A stretch of 64,000 nucleotides of DNA from assembly GCF_025465945.1 (NCBI RefSeq), contig NZ_JANLNW010000072.1, positions 170,255 to 234,254 of the forward strand, read 5' to 3'. Origin of the DNA: Pseudomonas sp. 6D_7.1_Bac1 (GTDB lineage Bacteria; Pseudomonadota; Gammaproteobacteria; Pseudomonadales; Pseudomonadaceae). Shown here piece after piece: positions 33,096 to 40,296 of the stretch. The notes beneath the pieces were generated by a model. That model was not told the origin of the DNA. It saw only the letters and a program-made list of their open reading frames with translations, and ran no database searches. Position 1 is the first letter of the stretch. Every line of letters begins with the position of its first letter. Made by a program: the position numbers and the translations under genes.

Positions 33096-33771
33096 TCAGA
33101 CGGTCCCTCCGACGCTGCGGTTAGGTGTCCACAGGATGGTGGCGCCGTTTAGCTCGGCTTCTATCGCGGTCTTGGTGGCGTTCCACTTGGCCTGCACCGT
33201 GCGCACGGTGTCATCCCCTGACGGGCCGGTATGGATGCCGTAAATCTGTAGCACGCCCTCAACATCGCGACGGAACTGAAAGCGCACGCGGGTCGGAGCT
33301 CGGGTCATACTGCGTAGCTGATCGTCGGTATAGAGTGTGCCGTCGCCCATTTTGGTCGGGAGCATGCCCAGCACAAACACGCCGGCCGGATTTCCGCGCA
33401 ATGCCCAGGTGAATCCCTTTTGCATGATGCCGCCACCGGCTATGCGCCCCAGTACCGTGTCGAAGCCTAGAGCGAGTCCGGCAGCTTGTGCCGCCGACGG
33501 GACAAGCATTGACCCAGCCAGCATGACCTTACCAAAGTCTGAGGCAGGCATGGTGTTGCTACCGGCGTGAGTGCTCCCCCAGTTTTCAGGAGTGCAGCAC
33601 TTGGCAAAGACTGGGTCTGAACGCTCCTTGGGAATTGGCCATTCATCTTTGGGGATGTATTCCCGCTTGGCTCAGGGGGCGGATTCCAGGCGGCCCACGA
33701 GGCGCCACCGTTCGGACGTTTCCGGCTCCAAATGTCGTCGAAAGGATTTTTTTCTGCTTGTCCTTATGCAT
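33096..33771 (-). pseudogene. S-type-pyocin-like bacteriocin remnant, frameshifted and lacking a toxin domain
   Basis: From an ATG at 33771 (AGGGA five bases upstream) the frame reads MHKDKQKKILSTTFGAGNVR and on to about 33645. The similarity then continues in another frame: IPKDEWPIPKERSDPVFAKC, matching the DPVFAKSC-type start of Pseudomonas pyocin domains, followed by MLPTKMGDGTLYTDDQLRSM and FQFRRDVEGVLQIYGIH of the translocation domain, ending ILWTPNRSVGGTV. A TGA at 33672-33674 blocks the second frame upstream, so an indel between about 33645 and 33671 is needed. Real S-pyocins continue into a nuclease or other killing domain and have an immunity gene; neither is present. The 33551 ATG could still express the 151-aa tail. 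Confidence 0.6.
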
Positions 33772-34209
33772 GACAATCCCTGTGTGACTTCGTCTCGAGA
33801 CGGGAGATTGTCGATCAGTTCGCTTCCCAGTCAATTTGACTCGGTAACCTAAAGTTTCAGACTCTGGATAAAACGTTATCTGTCCCGTGTTTCTCCCCGT
33901 CCTAGGACATTTCCCGCAAACCGTAGCGCCTTCCATGAACTGGCGGCTGCTCTTCTTCAGGGATAGCCTTCAGGTGTCGCTGCGCATCAGCGATCGGCTT
34001 TGACAGGCTGAAAAATGCAAGCTTTCACTCCTCTTGATAAAACGGCATGCTTTCCCGCGTGCAGTTTCTTTCTGGCGGCTGTGCGTGGGGCATCTTCGGA
34101 TGCACCGGGTGCTTGCGTTCCTGGTCTGTCAACCCGCGTACAGTTGCCACCCAATCCTGTTTGACAGCAGGAGCTGGCAGCTTCGTTAACCAACGCAAGG
34201 AGTTCTGCC
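33772..34209. other. Intergenic region between the pyocin remnant and the DUF6124 gene
   Basis: These 438 bases carry no convincing gene. A perfect palindrome CGTCTCGAGACG lies near 33789-33800. AAGGAG at the right end belongs to the next gene. The upstream part of the bacteriocin gene, such as a receptor-binding domain, may once have been here, but I see no similarity. Confidence 0.4.
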
Positions 34210-34593
34210 ATGAAGAAAATTACTCCCAATCCGCCCGAAGTCCCGACGTCGTCTACCTCTGATCCCGTAGATCCCATCCCGCTCAGCGAAACCGCCCAAC
34301 GCGCCGTCAGTGCCCGTTTGCGTAATCCCAGTCACCCTGATCCCGTCAGCCATGTATTCACCATTGTCCCCGACATAGACACGCCAACCTTGCTGGTCCA
34401 CGCCAGCGAAACCCTCGCCTCTATCAACGCCATGACCACCGACCTGGCGTTCGAACTCGAAGGTTCGCGGCGCAATGTGGCACTGGCGATGCAACAGTTG
34501 ACCGTGCTGGCCGAGTTGCTGGTAAACCGAGCACTGGACCACCTCGACCAGCCCGATGGCGCAGGTGAGAGTCAACCCGCCGTCCACCACTGA
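34210..34593 (+). CDS. DUF6124 family protein
   Basis: A 127-aa protein of a family that I associate with Pseudomonas only. It opens MKKITPNPPEVPTSS, then FTIVPDIDTPTLLVHASETLASINAM, LEGSRRNVALAMQQL and the closing ELLVNRALDHLDQ, all typical. It is predicted to be helical and cytoplasmic; function unknown. AAGGAG eight bases upstream supports the start. The next gene follows after 34 bases and ends at a strong terminator, so the two form an operon. Confidence 0.82.
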   Translation: MKKITPNPPEVPTSSTSDPVDPIPLSETAQRAVSARLRNPSHPDPVSHVFTIVPDIDTPTLLVHASETLASINAMTTDLAFELEGSRRNVALAMQQLTVLAELLVNRALDHLDQPDGAGESQPAVHH

Positions 34594-34627
34594 GTGGCCG
34601 CGCTCGTTTACCCAATGGAGGTTTGTT

Positions 34628-34885
34628 ATGGATCGATACATGCCTGTCACCGGAATTGACTGCACCGTCCCGTCACTGCTGATCGATACCCAAGCGCCGC
34701 TCGACGTACTGCACGAAACCGCGGCCTACCGCATCCGCACCGCAACCCAACTGCTGGAGAACATCGCCATGGGCGAGGGTGTTCACAGTGAACTGGCGCG
34801 GGTGCTGGTGACTTCACTGCGTGATGGCTGCGATTTGCTGGACGTGGTTGGGCGACGGTTGCAGGCGCAGATGCTGTTGGTATGA
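34628..34885 (+). CDS. Small helical protein, DUF3077/DUF6124-associated, 85 aa
   Basis: The product starts MDRYMPVTGIDCTVPSLLID and continues as two amphipathic helices (VLHETAAYRIRTATQLLENI and LARVLVTSLRDGCDLLDVVG). This two-helix layout is like the DUF3077/DUF6124 group; assignment to a named family is uncertain. GGAGG seven bases before the ATG at 34628 selects this start over an upstream one at 34556 that overlaps the preceding gene. Confidence 0.68.
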   Translation: MDRYMPVTGIDCTVPSLLIDTQAPLDVLHETAAYRIRTATQLLENIAMGEGVHSELARVLVTSLRDGCDLLDVVGRRLQAQMLLV

Positions 34886-34918
34886 AAAATGGGCGACCTG
34901 ATTCAGGTCGCCCATTTT
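34886..34918 (+). terminator. Strong terminator
   Basis: AAAATGGGCGACCTG and CAGGTCGCCCATTTT are a perfect 15-bp stem around ATT. It immediately follows the stop of the 85-aa gene and can act in both directions. Confidence 0.88.
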
Positions 34919-34974
34919 AGTTGGAGGGAAAACGAGTATGAAAATAAATCTGTCCCGTTTTGTCGCTGGTTTAC

Positions 34975-35649
34975 CTACCCTACCGGCTGCAACGTTTCAA
35001 TGTGTTTGAGCCAGGAATCGAAGCGGATACATTCTGCCCGGATTGTGGGAAGGCCGATTTCAATCGCCGCGAGCGAGCCATGTAGCGGTTTTTCGTAGCC
35101 GTCGTAAAGTTTCAGGATCCGTTTACTCGGCGCCGTCACAGTGCTGTTATTGATGGCTTCCGGCGTATCGAACTCATTTCGTATGTGCAGAAACTTGTCC
35201 TCAAGGGTGGGCTGGTTGATTCCCATGGCTAGCCGCTTAGGACAACTGAACAGCAACCCCTCGAATTCGTACATCTGGACATAAGGAATGAATCGACGCA
35301 TTGCATCGTCCCCCAACTTCTTTCGCAGCTTGTCCATCATGGCTTCCAAGAGACAATCGGCCTTTTCATCCATGGTGCTCTTGCTGGCGGCCTCAACCTT
35401 GCCGGGAAACTCTTCGGGTAGGCCGTAGAAGTCGAAAAATGTTGTGCAGTAAGCCTGACGATCGCCTAACAGTCTTTTTTCGAGATCGGTGAGGAGTCGC
35501 TCGAAACGGAAGTTCCCGCCCTTGTGGCCCGGCTTGCCTATCAGCGCAGGCATCAGATAAATGCCCAAATGATGAAAGGCTTGGGCAAGCACCTCATTGA
35601 TGAACATTTCCTCGGTCTGGCCTTCGCAAATGATATGGACTCGAATCAT
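34975..35649 (-). CDS. DUF4276 protein, TOPRIM-like, partner of the AAA ATPase
   Basis: A 224-aa protein of DUF4276, a family with a TOPRIM-like fold found next to OLD-like ATPases. Acidic positions typical of the fold are visible: ICEGQTEEMFINEVL (the conserved Glu), TTFFDFYGLPEEFPG (D-x-Y) and PYVQMYEFEGLLFS. I infer a nuclease or nucleotidyl-processing effector triggered by the ATPase. The ATG overlaps the ATPase stop by 4 bases. The two-gene form recalls PARIS (AriA/AriB) and AbiL, whose effector belongs to other TOPRIM families. Confidence 0.85.
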   Translation of the reverse strand: MIRVHIICEGQTEEMFINEVLAQAFHHLGIYLMPALIGKPGHKGGNFRFERLLTDLEKRLLGDRQAYCTTFFDFYGLPEEFPGKVEAASKSTMDEKADCLLEAMMDKLRKKLGDDAMRRFIPYVQMYEFEGLLFSCPKRLAMGINQPTLEDKFLHIRNEFDTPEAINNSTVTAPSKRILKLYDGYEKPLHGSLAAIEIGLPTIRAECIRFDSWLKHIETLQPVG

Positions 35650-36773
35650 TTACGCGGCCTCCCGCCAAGTATGTTTTTCTCCCATAGTTCACCGACCGAG
35701 TAGTCATCCAACCAGGTCTCGAACTCCTCCTCGTTGAGTCGTTTGAAAACAGTCGCGCCCTTCTCGCGTTCGACAATGATCAAATCGTCAATGGAGAACT
35801 CATTTACCAGCGGCACGGATTGTGTCGAGACAATCACCTGCATTCGTGTCGACGCCGACCGAAGCAGTGAGCCCAGCAGGGTGATGGCGTAAGGATGCAG
35901 ACCCAGTTCAGGTTCATCGATGATGATGGTCGATGGAGGGTCGGGTTGCAGCAGCGCGGTGACCAAGCACATAAAACGGATCGAACCGTCCGAGAGCTGG
36001 CTGGGCCAGAAGACGTAGTCGCTGTCTTTTTGGCGCCACTGCAAATTGATCAGCTCTTCTTCCGTATCCAGTCGACGAGGCTTGAGCACGAAATCATCAA
36101 AGAACGGAATGGCCAGTTGTATGGTTTTGCGAATCTGTTCGTAGACATCCGGCGTCTCTGTGGCCAAGCGATAAAGATAGGCTGCCAGATTCGAGGCATC
36201 AGGACGCAGGTAGTCGTTGATGTGAGCGGGGCCAAAGCGCTTGACGCTCGCCATGTCGCTAGTGTCATGGAAGTGGAAGACTTTCCAGCTGGAAATCGAT
36301 TCGTAGCAGTAAGCCACAACATTGTTTTTGTATGGAGCCCGGAATTTTTTAGAGTCAAATGCTTCTTTGAGCTTGGCCTCTTGGTGCCCCGAACCGAGCG
36401 GAATCCATTCTTGCCCATACATCGGCCCATCGAAAAAAAGCTGTTCATTGGCAAATACAAAGTCTCCGTCCACCGTCGGCTCTAGCTCGAACTGGTAGCC
36501 GTTCAGGCCAAACTGGACGAAGGACTCTATTTTTTGGGTTTCTTTCACGCCGAAACTGACAATACGATCAGCGGAACCTTGCTGAGTGGTCCATTTTTTC
36601 AGGCGCAGTTCCATCATTTCGCTGAGCATACGAAAGTAGGAGACGAAGCTGCTCTTTCCAGCACCATTGGCACCAAGCAGTACGTTCAAGTTGCCAAGGT
36701 TCAGGTCATCCAGGTTCTTGATGGACTTGAAGCCCTTGATCGTGAGCCGGCTGATGGGGTTCTTCTTGCTCAT
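35646..36773 (-). CDS. AAA-family ATPase (AAA_15/AAA_21, OLD-like)
   Basis: A 375-aa ABC/SMC-type ATPase. It shows RLTIKGFKSIKNLDDLNLGN, Walker A GANGAGKSS (34-42), the signature-like QLSDGSIRFMCLV, Walker B STIIIDEPELGLHP and the later VIVSTQSVPLVNEF (switch His replaced by Gln). These proteins usually sense or process foreign DNA or phage proteins together with a TOPRIM effector. I chose the ATG at 36773, just before the first strand, over 36812. It forms an operon with the DUF4276 gene. The location between small variable genes and a tRNA gene fits an accessory defence locus. Confidence 0.86.
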   Translation of the reverse strand: MSKKNPISRLTIKGFKSIKNLDDLNLGNLNVLLGANGAGKSSFVSYFRMLSEMMELRLKKWTTQQGSADRIVSFGVKETQKIESFVQFGLNGYQFELEPTVDGDFVFANEQLFFDGPMYGQEWIPLGSGHQEAKLKEAFDSKKFRAPYKNNVVAYCYESISSWKVFHFHDTSDMASVKRFGPAHINDYLRPDASNLAAYLYRLATETPDVYEQIRKTIQLAIPFFDDFVLKPRRLDTEEELINLQWRQKDSDYVFWPSQLSDGSIRFMCLVTALLQPDPPSTIIIDEPELGLHPYAITLLGSLLRSASTRMQVIVSTQSVPLVNEFSIDDLIIVEREKGATVFKRLNEEEFETWLDDYSVGELWEKNILGGRPRK

Positions 36774-37053
36774 TGATGCCTGATTCCTTACGTGGCGCTG
36801 TTCGTCGAGCATCAGGCCACGGTCATTGATACATGTTCAGAGTTTGCCATTGATTCCAGGGGCTGACTCAACTCGTGATGGCTTCATCCTAACTCTAATC
36901 ATTTCCACCTAATACCAAGCTCTTGGGGCGCAAGGTACTACGACTTTCGACAGCGTCAGGGGAAAAGCGGACAGGTTTATTTTCATACCAGCCAAAGCCC
37001 TGCCCGTATCAGTCGGTGTAAAGGGGCACCAAACCTGCTCCCAGCCCGATCAT

Positions 37054-37383
37054 TCACTGAATGTCTTTCAAGTAATCCTTAAGCGCAATGAGCGGGCTAT
37101 CAAGCTGCTCTAGCGTCTGCGCCGCGCTGAAGTCTCCCGACAATCTATCCAGCTCTCGACCCAGCGGCGTACCAACTCCACCTATCGCCTCAAGCGCCAG
37201 CCCCACGCATTCACCCACTTTGACCTTGATGGTCTCGACATCACCTCTGCGTACCAGCAAGCCGAATACGTCCCTCTGGTAGTCGCTCATCATCAGGTCG
37301 TCACGCAGGATCGGACTTTGATCTTCCGTTTCATAAGCCAGCTTGAGGGAGAAGAGGGCGACTGTTTCCAGTGGCAATTCCAT
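37054..37383 (-). CDS. Hypothetical protein, 109 aa
   Basis: I do not recognise it. It is an acidic, probably helical protein opening MELPLETVALFSLKLAYETE, with YQRDVFGLLVRRGDVETIKV in the middle and an acidic end (LEQLDSPLIALKDYLKDIQ). AAGGATT upstream of the ATG at 37383 is a fair ribosome site. It stands between the tRNA gene and the ATPase gene; 280 bases separate it from the ATPase, so a functional link to the defence pair is uncertain. Confidence 0.6.
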   Translation of the reverse strand: MELPLETVALFSLKLAYETEDQSPILRDDLMMSDYQRDVFGLLVRRGDVETIKVKVGECVGLALEAIGGVGTPLGRELDRLSGDFSAAQTLEQLDSPLIALKDYLKDIQ

Positions 37384-37443
37384 GGGGGGGAATCCTTGTG
37401 ATGTCTTGCCGGTCGGTTGTGCGGTACCACTTTCCTACAGACG

Positions 37444-37477
37444 AAAAAAAAGACCTTGAATTTCAAGGTCTTTTTTA
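37444..37477 (-). terminator. Terminator of the tRNA-Leu gene
   Basis: AGACCTTGAA and TTCAAGGTCT form a hairpin with T-runs on both sides. On the minus strand it directly follows the tRNA 3' end at 37481. Confidence 0.85.
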
Positions 37478-37480
37478 ATT

Positions 37481-37565
37481 TGGTGCCCCGAGGGAGACTC
37501 GAACTCCCACTCCTTTCGAAAACGGATTTTGAATCCGCCGCGTCTACCAATTCCGCCATCAGGGC
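37481..37565 (-). tRNA. tRNA-Leu (anticodon CAA)
   Basis: The minus strand reads GCCCTGATGGCGGAATTGGT and onward to GGGGCACCA. The acceptor stem GCCCTGA/TCGGGGC closes, the anticodon arm is GCGGA-TTCAAAA-TCCGT, giving anticodon CAA for UUG codons, a long class II variable arm follows, and the T arm contains GTTCGAGTC. CCA is encoded. It lies between queA, which is divergent, and the 109-aa gene. Confidence 0.95.
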
Positions 37566-37672
37566 TCAATGGCGGCGAAGTATAGAGAGGTGAATACCGT
37601 TGGTCAATCAGGTACATGGAGAATTTTTGATTATTCCGCTAGACTTCCCGGCCCTGCTAGACGAACCCCATC

Positions 37673-38722
37673 ATGCGCGTTGCTGACTTTACTTTCGAAC
37701 TCCCTGATTCGCTGATCGCTCGCCACCCTTTGGCCGAGCGGCGCGGCAGTCGCCTGTTGACCCTGGATGGGGTCAGCGGCGCTCTGGCACACCGTCAATT
37801 CACTGATTTGCTTGAGCATTTGCGCCCGGGCGACTTGATGGTGTTCAACAATACCCGGGTGATTCCGGCGCGGCTGTTTGGCCAGAAGGCTTCCGGCGGC
37901 AAGCTGGAGATTCTGGTGGAGCGGGTGCTCGACAGTCATCGCGTGCTGGCCCATGTGCGCTCCAGCAAGTCGCCGAAGCCGGGTTCGAAGATCCTCATCG
38001 ACGGCGGTGGCGAAGCTGAAATGCTCGCGCGCCACGATACGTTGTTCGAACTGGGGTTCGCCGAAGAAGTGCTGCCGTTGCTCGACCGTGTCGGGCACAT
38101 GCCGTTGCCTCCTTATATAGACCGCCCGGACGAAGGTTCGGACCGCGAGCGTTACCAGACGGTCTACGCCGAGCGCTTGGGCGCGGTGGCGGCACCGACT
38201 GCCGGGTTGCATTTCGATCAGCCGTTGCTGGAGGCAATTGCTGCCAAGGGCGTCGAGACTGCGTTCGTGACCTTGCATGTCGGCGCTGGCACTTTTCAGC
38301 CGGTGCGCGTGGAGCGGATCGAAGATCACCACATGCACAGCGAATGGCTGGAAGTCGGTCAGGACGTGGTGGATGCGGTCGCTGCGTGCCGTGCGCGTGG
38401 CGGGCGAGTGGTGGCGGTGGGGACCACCAGCGTACGTTCGCTGGAGAGCGCTGCCCGTGATGGCGTGCTCAAGCCATTCAGCGGCGACACCGATATCTTT
38501 ATCTACCCAGGCCGGCCGTTCCATGTGGTCGATGCTCTGGTGACCAACTTTCATTTGCCCGAATCCACGTTGTTGATGCTGGTTTCGGCGTTCGCCGGTT
38601 ATCCCGAAACCATGGCCGCCTACAAGGCCGCTGTCGAGCATGGGTACCGCTTTTTCAGCTACGGTGATGCGATGTTCATCACCCGTAATCCCGCGCCACG
38701 CGGCCCTGAGGATCAAGCATGA
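37673..38722 (+). CDS. queA: S-adenosylmethionine:tRNA ribosyltransferase-isomerase QueA
   Basis: QueA adds the ribosyl moiety of S-adenosylmethionine to preQ1 in tRNA, forming epoxyqueuosine. The 349-aa protein has the family segments FELPDSLIARHPLAERRGSR, DLMVFNNTRVIPARL, AAPTAGLHFDQPLLEAI, HVGAGTFQPVRVERIEDH and TNFHLPESTLLMLVSAFAG, and is of normal length. Its stop overlaps the tgt start by 4 bases, coupling successive steps of queuosine synthesis. Confidence 0.97.
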   Translation: MRVADFTFELPDSLIARHPLAERRGSRLLTLDGVSGALAHRQFTDLLEHLRPGDLMVFNNTRVIPARLFGQKASGGKLEILVERVLDSHRVLAHVRSSKSPKPGSKILIDGGGEAEMLARHDTLFELGFAEEVLPLLDRVGHMPLPPYIDRPDEGSDRERYQTVYAERLGAVAAPTAGLHFDQPLLEAIAAKGVETAFVTLHVGAGTFQPVRVERIEDHHMHSEWLEVGQDVVDAVAACRARGGRVVAVGTTSVRSLESAARDGVLKPFSGDTDIFIYPGRPFHVVDALVTNFHLPESTLLMLVSAFAGYPETMAAYKAAVEHGYRFFSYGDAMFITRNPAPRGPEDQA

Positions 38723-39852
38723 GTCGCACAAGTCGTATGTCTTTCGAATTGCTGGCCACCGACGGCAAGGCTCGTCGCGGTCGTTTGACCTTCCCGCGTG
38801 GCACTGTCGAGACGCCGGCGTTCATGCCGGTCGGCACTTACGGCACGGTCAAGGGCATGTTGCCGCGGGATATCGTTGCCACTGGCGCCGAGATCATTCT
38901 GGGTAACACCTTTCACCTGTGGCTGCGCCCTGGCACTGAAGTGATCAAGAAGCACGGCGACCTGCACGATTTCATGCAGTGGAAAGGCCCGATTCTGACC
39001 GACTCCGGCGGTTTCCAGGTGTTCAGCCTGGGCGCTATGCGCAAGATCAAGGAGGAGGGCGTGACCTTCGCCTCTCCGGTTGATGGCGCCAAAGTGTTCA
39101 TGGGGCCGGAAGAGTCGATGCAGGTTCAGCGTGACCTGGGCTCCGACATCGTGATGATTTTCGACGAATGCACGCCGTACCCGGCTGACGAAGATGTGGC
39201 GCGGGTGTCCATGGAGCTGTCGTTGCGCTGGGCTCAGCGTTCGAAAAACGCCCATGGCGACAACACCGCGGCGCTGTTCGGTATCGTTCAGGGCGGCATG
39301 CACCAGGACCTGCGCATGCGTTCCCTGGAAGGCCTCGACAAGATCGGTTTTGATGGTCTGGCGATCGGCGGTCTGTCGGTGGGCGAGCCCAAGCACGAGA
39401 TGATCAAGGTGCTTGATTATCTGCCGGGCATGATGCCGGCTGACAAACCTCGTTACCTTATGGGCGTTGGCAAACCGGAAGACTTGGTTGAGGGTGTGCG
39501 CCGCGGGGTGGACATGTTCGATTGCGTGATGCCAACCCGTAATGCCCGCAATGGGCACCTGTTCATTGATACGGGCGTGCTGAAGATCCGTAACGCGTTC
39601 CATCGCCATGATGATTCGCCGCTCGATCCGACCTGCGATTGCTATACCTGCCAGAACTTCTCGCGCGCTTATCTGCATCACCTGGACAAGTGCGGCGAAA
39701 TGCTGGGGAGCATGCTCAATACCATCCATAATTTGCGCCATTACCAGGTGCTTATGGCTGGTTTGCGCGAGGCTATTCAACAGGGTACATTGGCCGCCTT
39801 TGTCGATGCCTTCTATGCCAAACGCGGGTTGCCTGTTCCGCCTTTGGACTGA
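38719..39852 (+). CDS. tgt: tRNA-guanine transglycosylase (queuine/preQ1 inserting)
   Basis: Tgt exchanges guanine 34 of GUN-anticodon tRNAs for preQ1. The 377-aa protein has the nucleophile-region motifs DSGGFQVFSLGAMRKI and EESMQVQRDLGSDIVMIFDE, the GLAIGGLSVGEP stretch, the catalytic DCVMPTRNARNG, and the zinc site CDCYTC with downstream C and H (FSRAYLHHLDKCGE). GAGGA seven bases upstream supports the overlapping ATG at 38719. The queA-tgt-yajC-secDF order is standard in gammaproteobacteria. Confidence 0.97.
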   Translation: MSRTSRMSFELLATDGKARRGRLTFPRGTVETPAFMPVGTYGTVKGMLPRDIVATGAEIILGNTFHLWLRPGTEVIKKHGDLHDFMQWKGPILTDSGGFQVFSLGAMRKIKEEGVTFASPVDGAKVFMGPEESMQVQRDLGSDIVMIFDECTPYPADEDVARVSMELSLRWAQRSKNAHGDNTAALFGIVQGGMHQDLRMRSLEGLDKIGFDGLAIGGLSVGEPKHEMIKVLDYLPGMMPADKPRYLMGVGKPEDLVEGVRRGVDMFDCVMPTRNARNGHLFIDTGVLKIRNAFHRHDDSPLDPTCDCYTCQNFSRAYLHHLDKCGEMLGSMLNTIHNLRHYQVLMAGLREAIQQGTLAAFVDAFYAKRGLPVPPLD

Positions 39853-39896
39853 GTTTTAAAACGTTTAAGACACTAAATTTGCAACTGGAGTGCTAA

Positions 39897-40232
39897 ATGA
39901 GCTTTTTTATCTCTAATGCGATGGCTGACGCCGCTGCACCTGCTGCCGGCCCTATGGGTGGCGGTTTCGAGTGGATTTTCCTGGTTGGCTTCCTGGTCAT
40001 TTTCTACCTTATGATCTGGCGTCCACAGGCCAAACGCGCCAAAGAGCAGAAGAACCTGCTCGGCAACTTGCAAAAAGGTGACGAAGTTGTGACCTCTGGC
40101 GGCATCGCCGGCAAGATCACCAAAGTAGCGGATGATTTCGTTGTTCTCGAAGTTTCTGACTCGGTAGAGCTGAAGTTCCAGAAGGGCGCCATCGCTGCCA
40201 CGCTGCCAAAAGGCACGCTAAAAGCGATCTAA
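39897..40232 (+). CDS. yajC: Preprotein translocase accessory subunit YajC
   Basis: An 111-aa single-span inner-membrane protein that associates with SecDF-YidC. The membrane helix is WIFLVGFLVIFYLMIW (residues 25-40), followed by the basic RPQAKRAKEQ and the soluble LQKGDEVVTSGGIAGKITKV domain. It lies 44 bases after tgt, with CTGGAG before the ATG. Confidence 0.96.
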   Translation: MSFFISNAMADAAAPAAGPMGGGFEWIFLVGFLVIFYLMIWRPQAKRAKEQKNLLGNLQKGDEVVTSGGIAGKITKVADDFVVLEVSDSVELKFQKGAIAATLPKGTLKAI

Positions 40233-40256
40233 GTTCCAACTTCATACTCAATCGAC

Positions 40257-40275
40257 GGGGCGCGCAAGGCGCCCC
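40257..40275 (+). promoter_or_regulatory. Stem-loop between yajC and secD
   Basis: GGGGCGC and GCGCCCC form a 7-bp G+C-only stem with a 5-base loop, without a following U-run. It is therefore not a classical terminator; it could stabilise the upstream message or adjust expression between yajC and secD. It ends 21 bases before the secD start. Confidence 0.45.
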
Positions 40276-40296
40276 GCGTCATAAGCGGGCGGCGTG

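Noticed and set aside
34975..37565. tRNA-Leu as an integration site for an island carrying the ATPase/DUF4276 pair
   Set aside because: No integrase gene and no second copy of the tRNA 3' end were seen in the window.
37566..37672. Possible preQ1 riboswitch before queA
   Set aside because: I looked for a pseudoknot-type aptamer in this 107-base spacer and saw no matching stem or A-rich tail.
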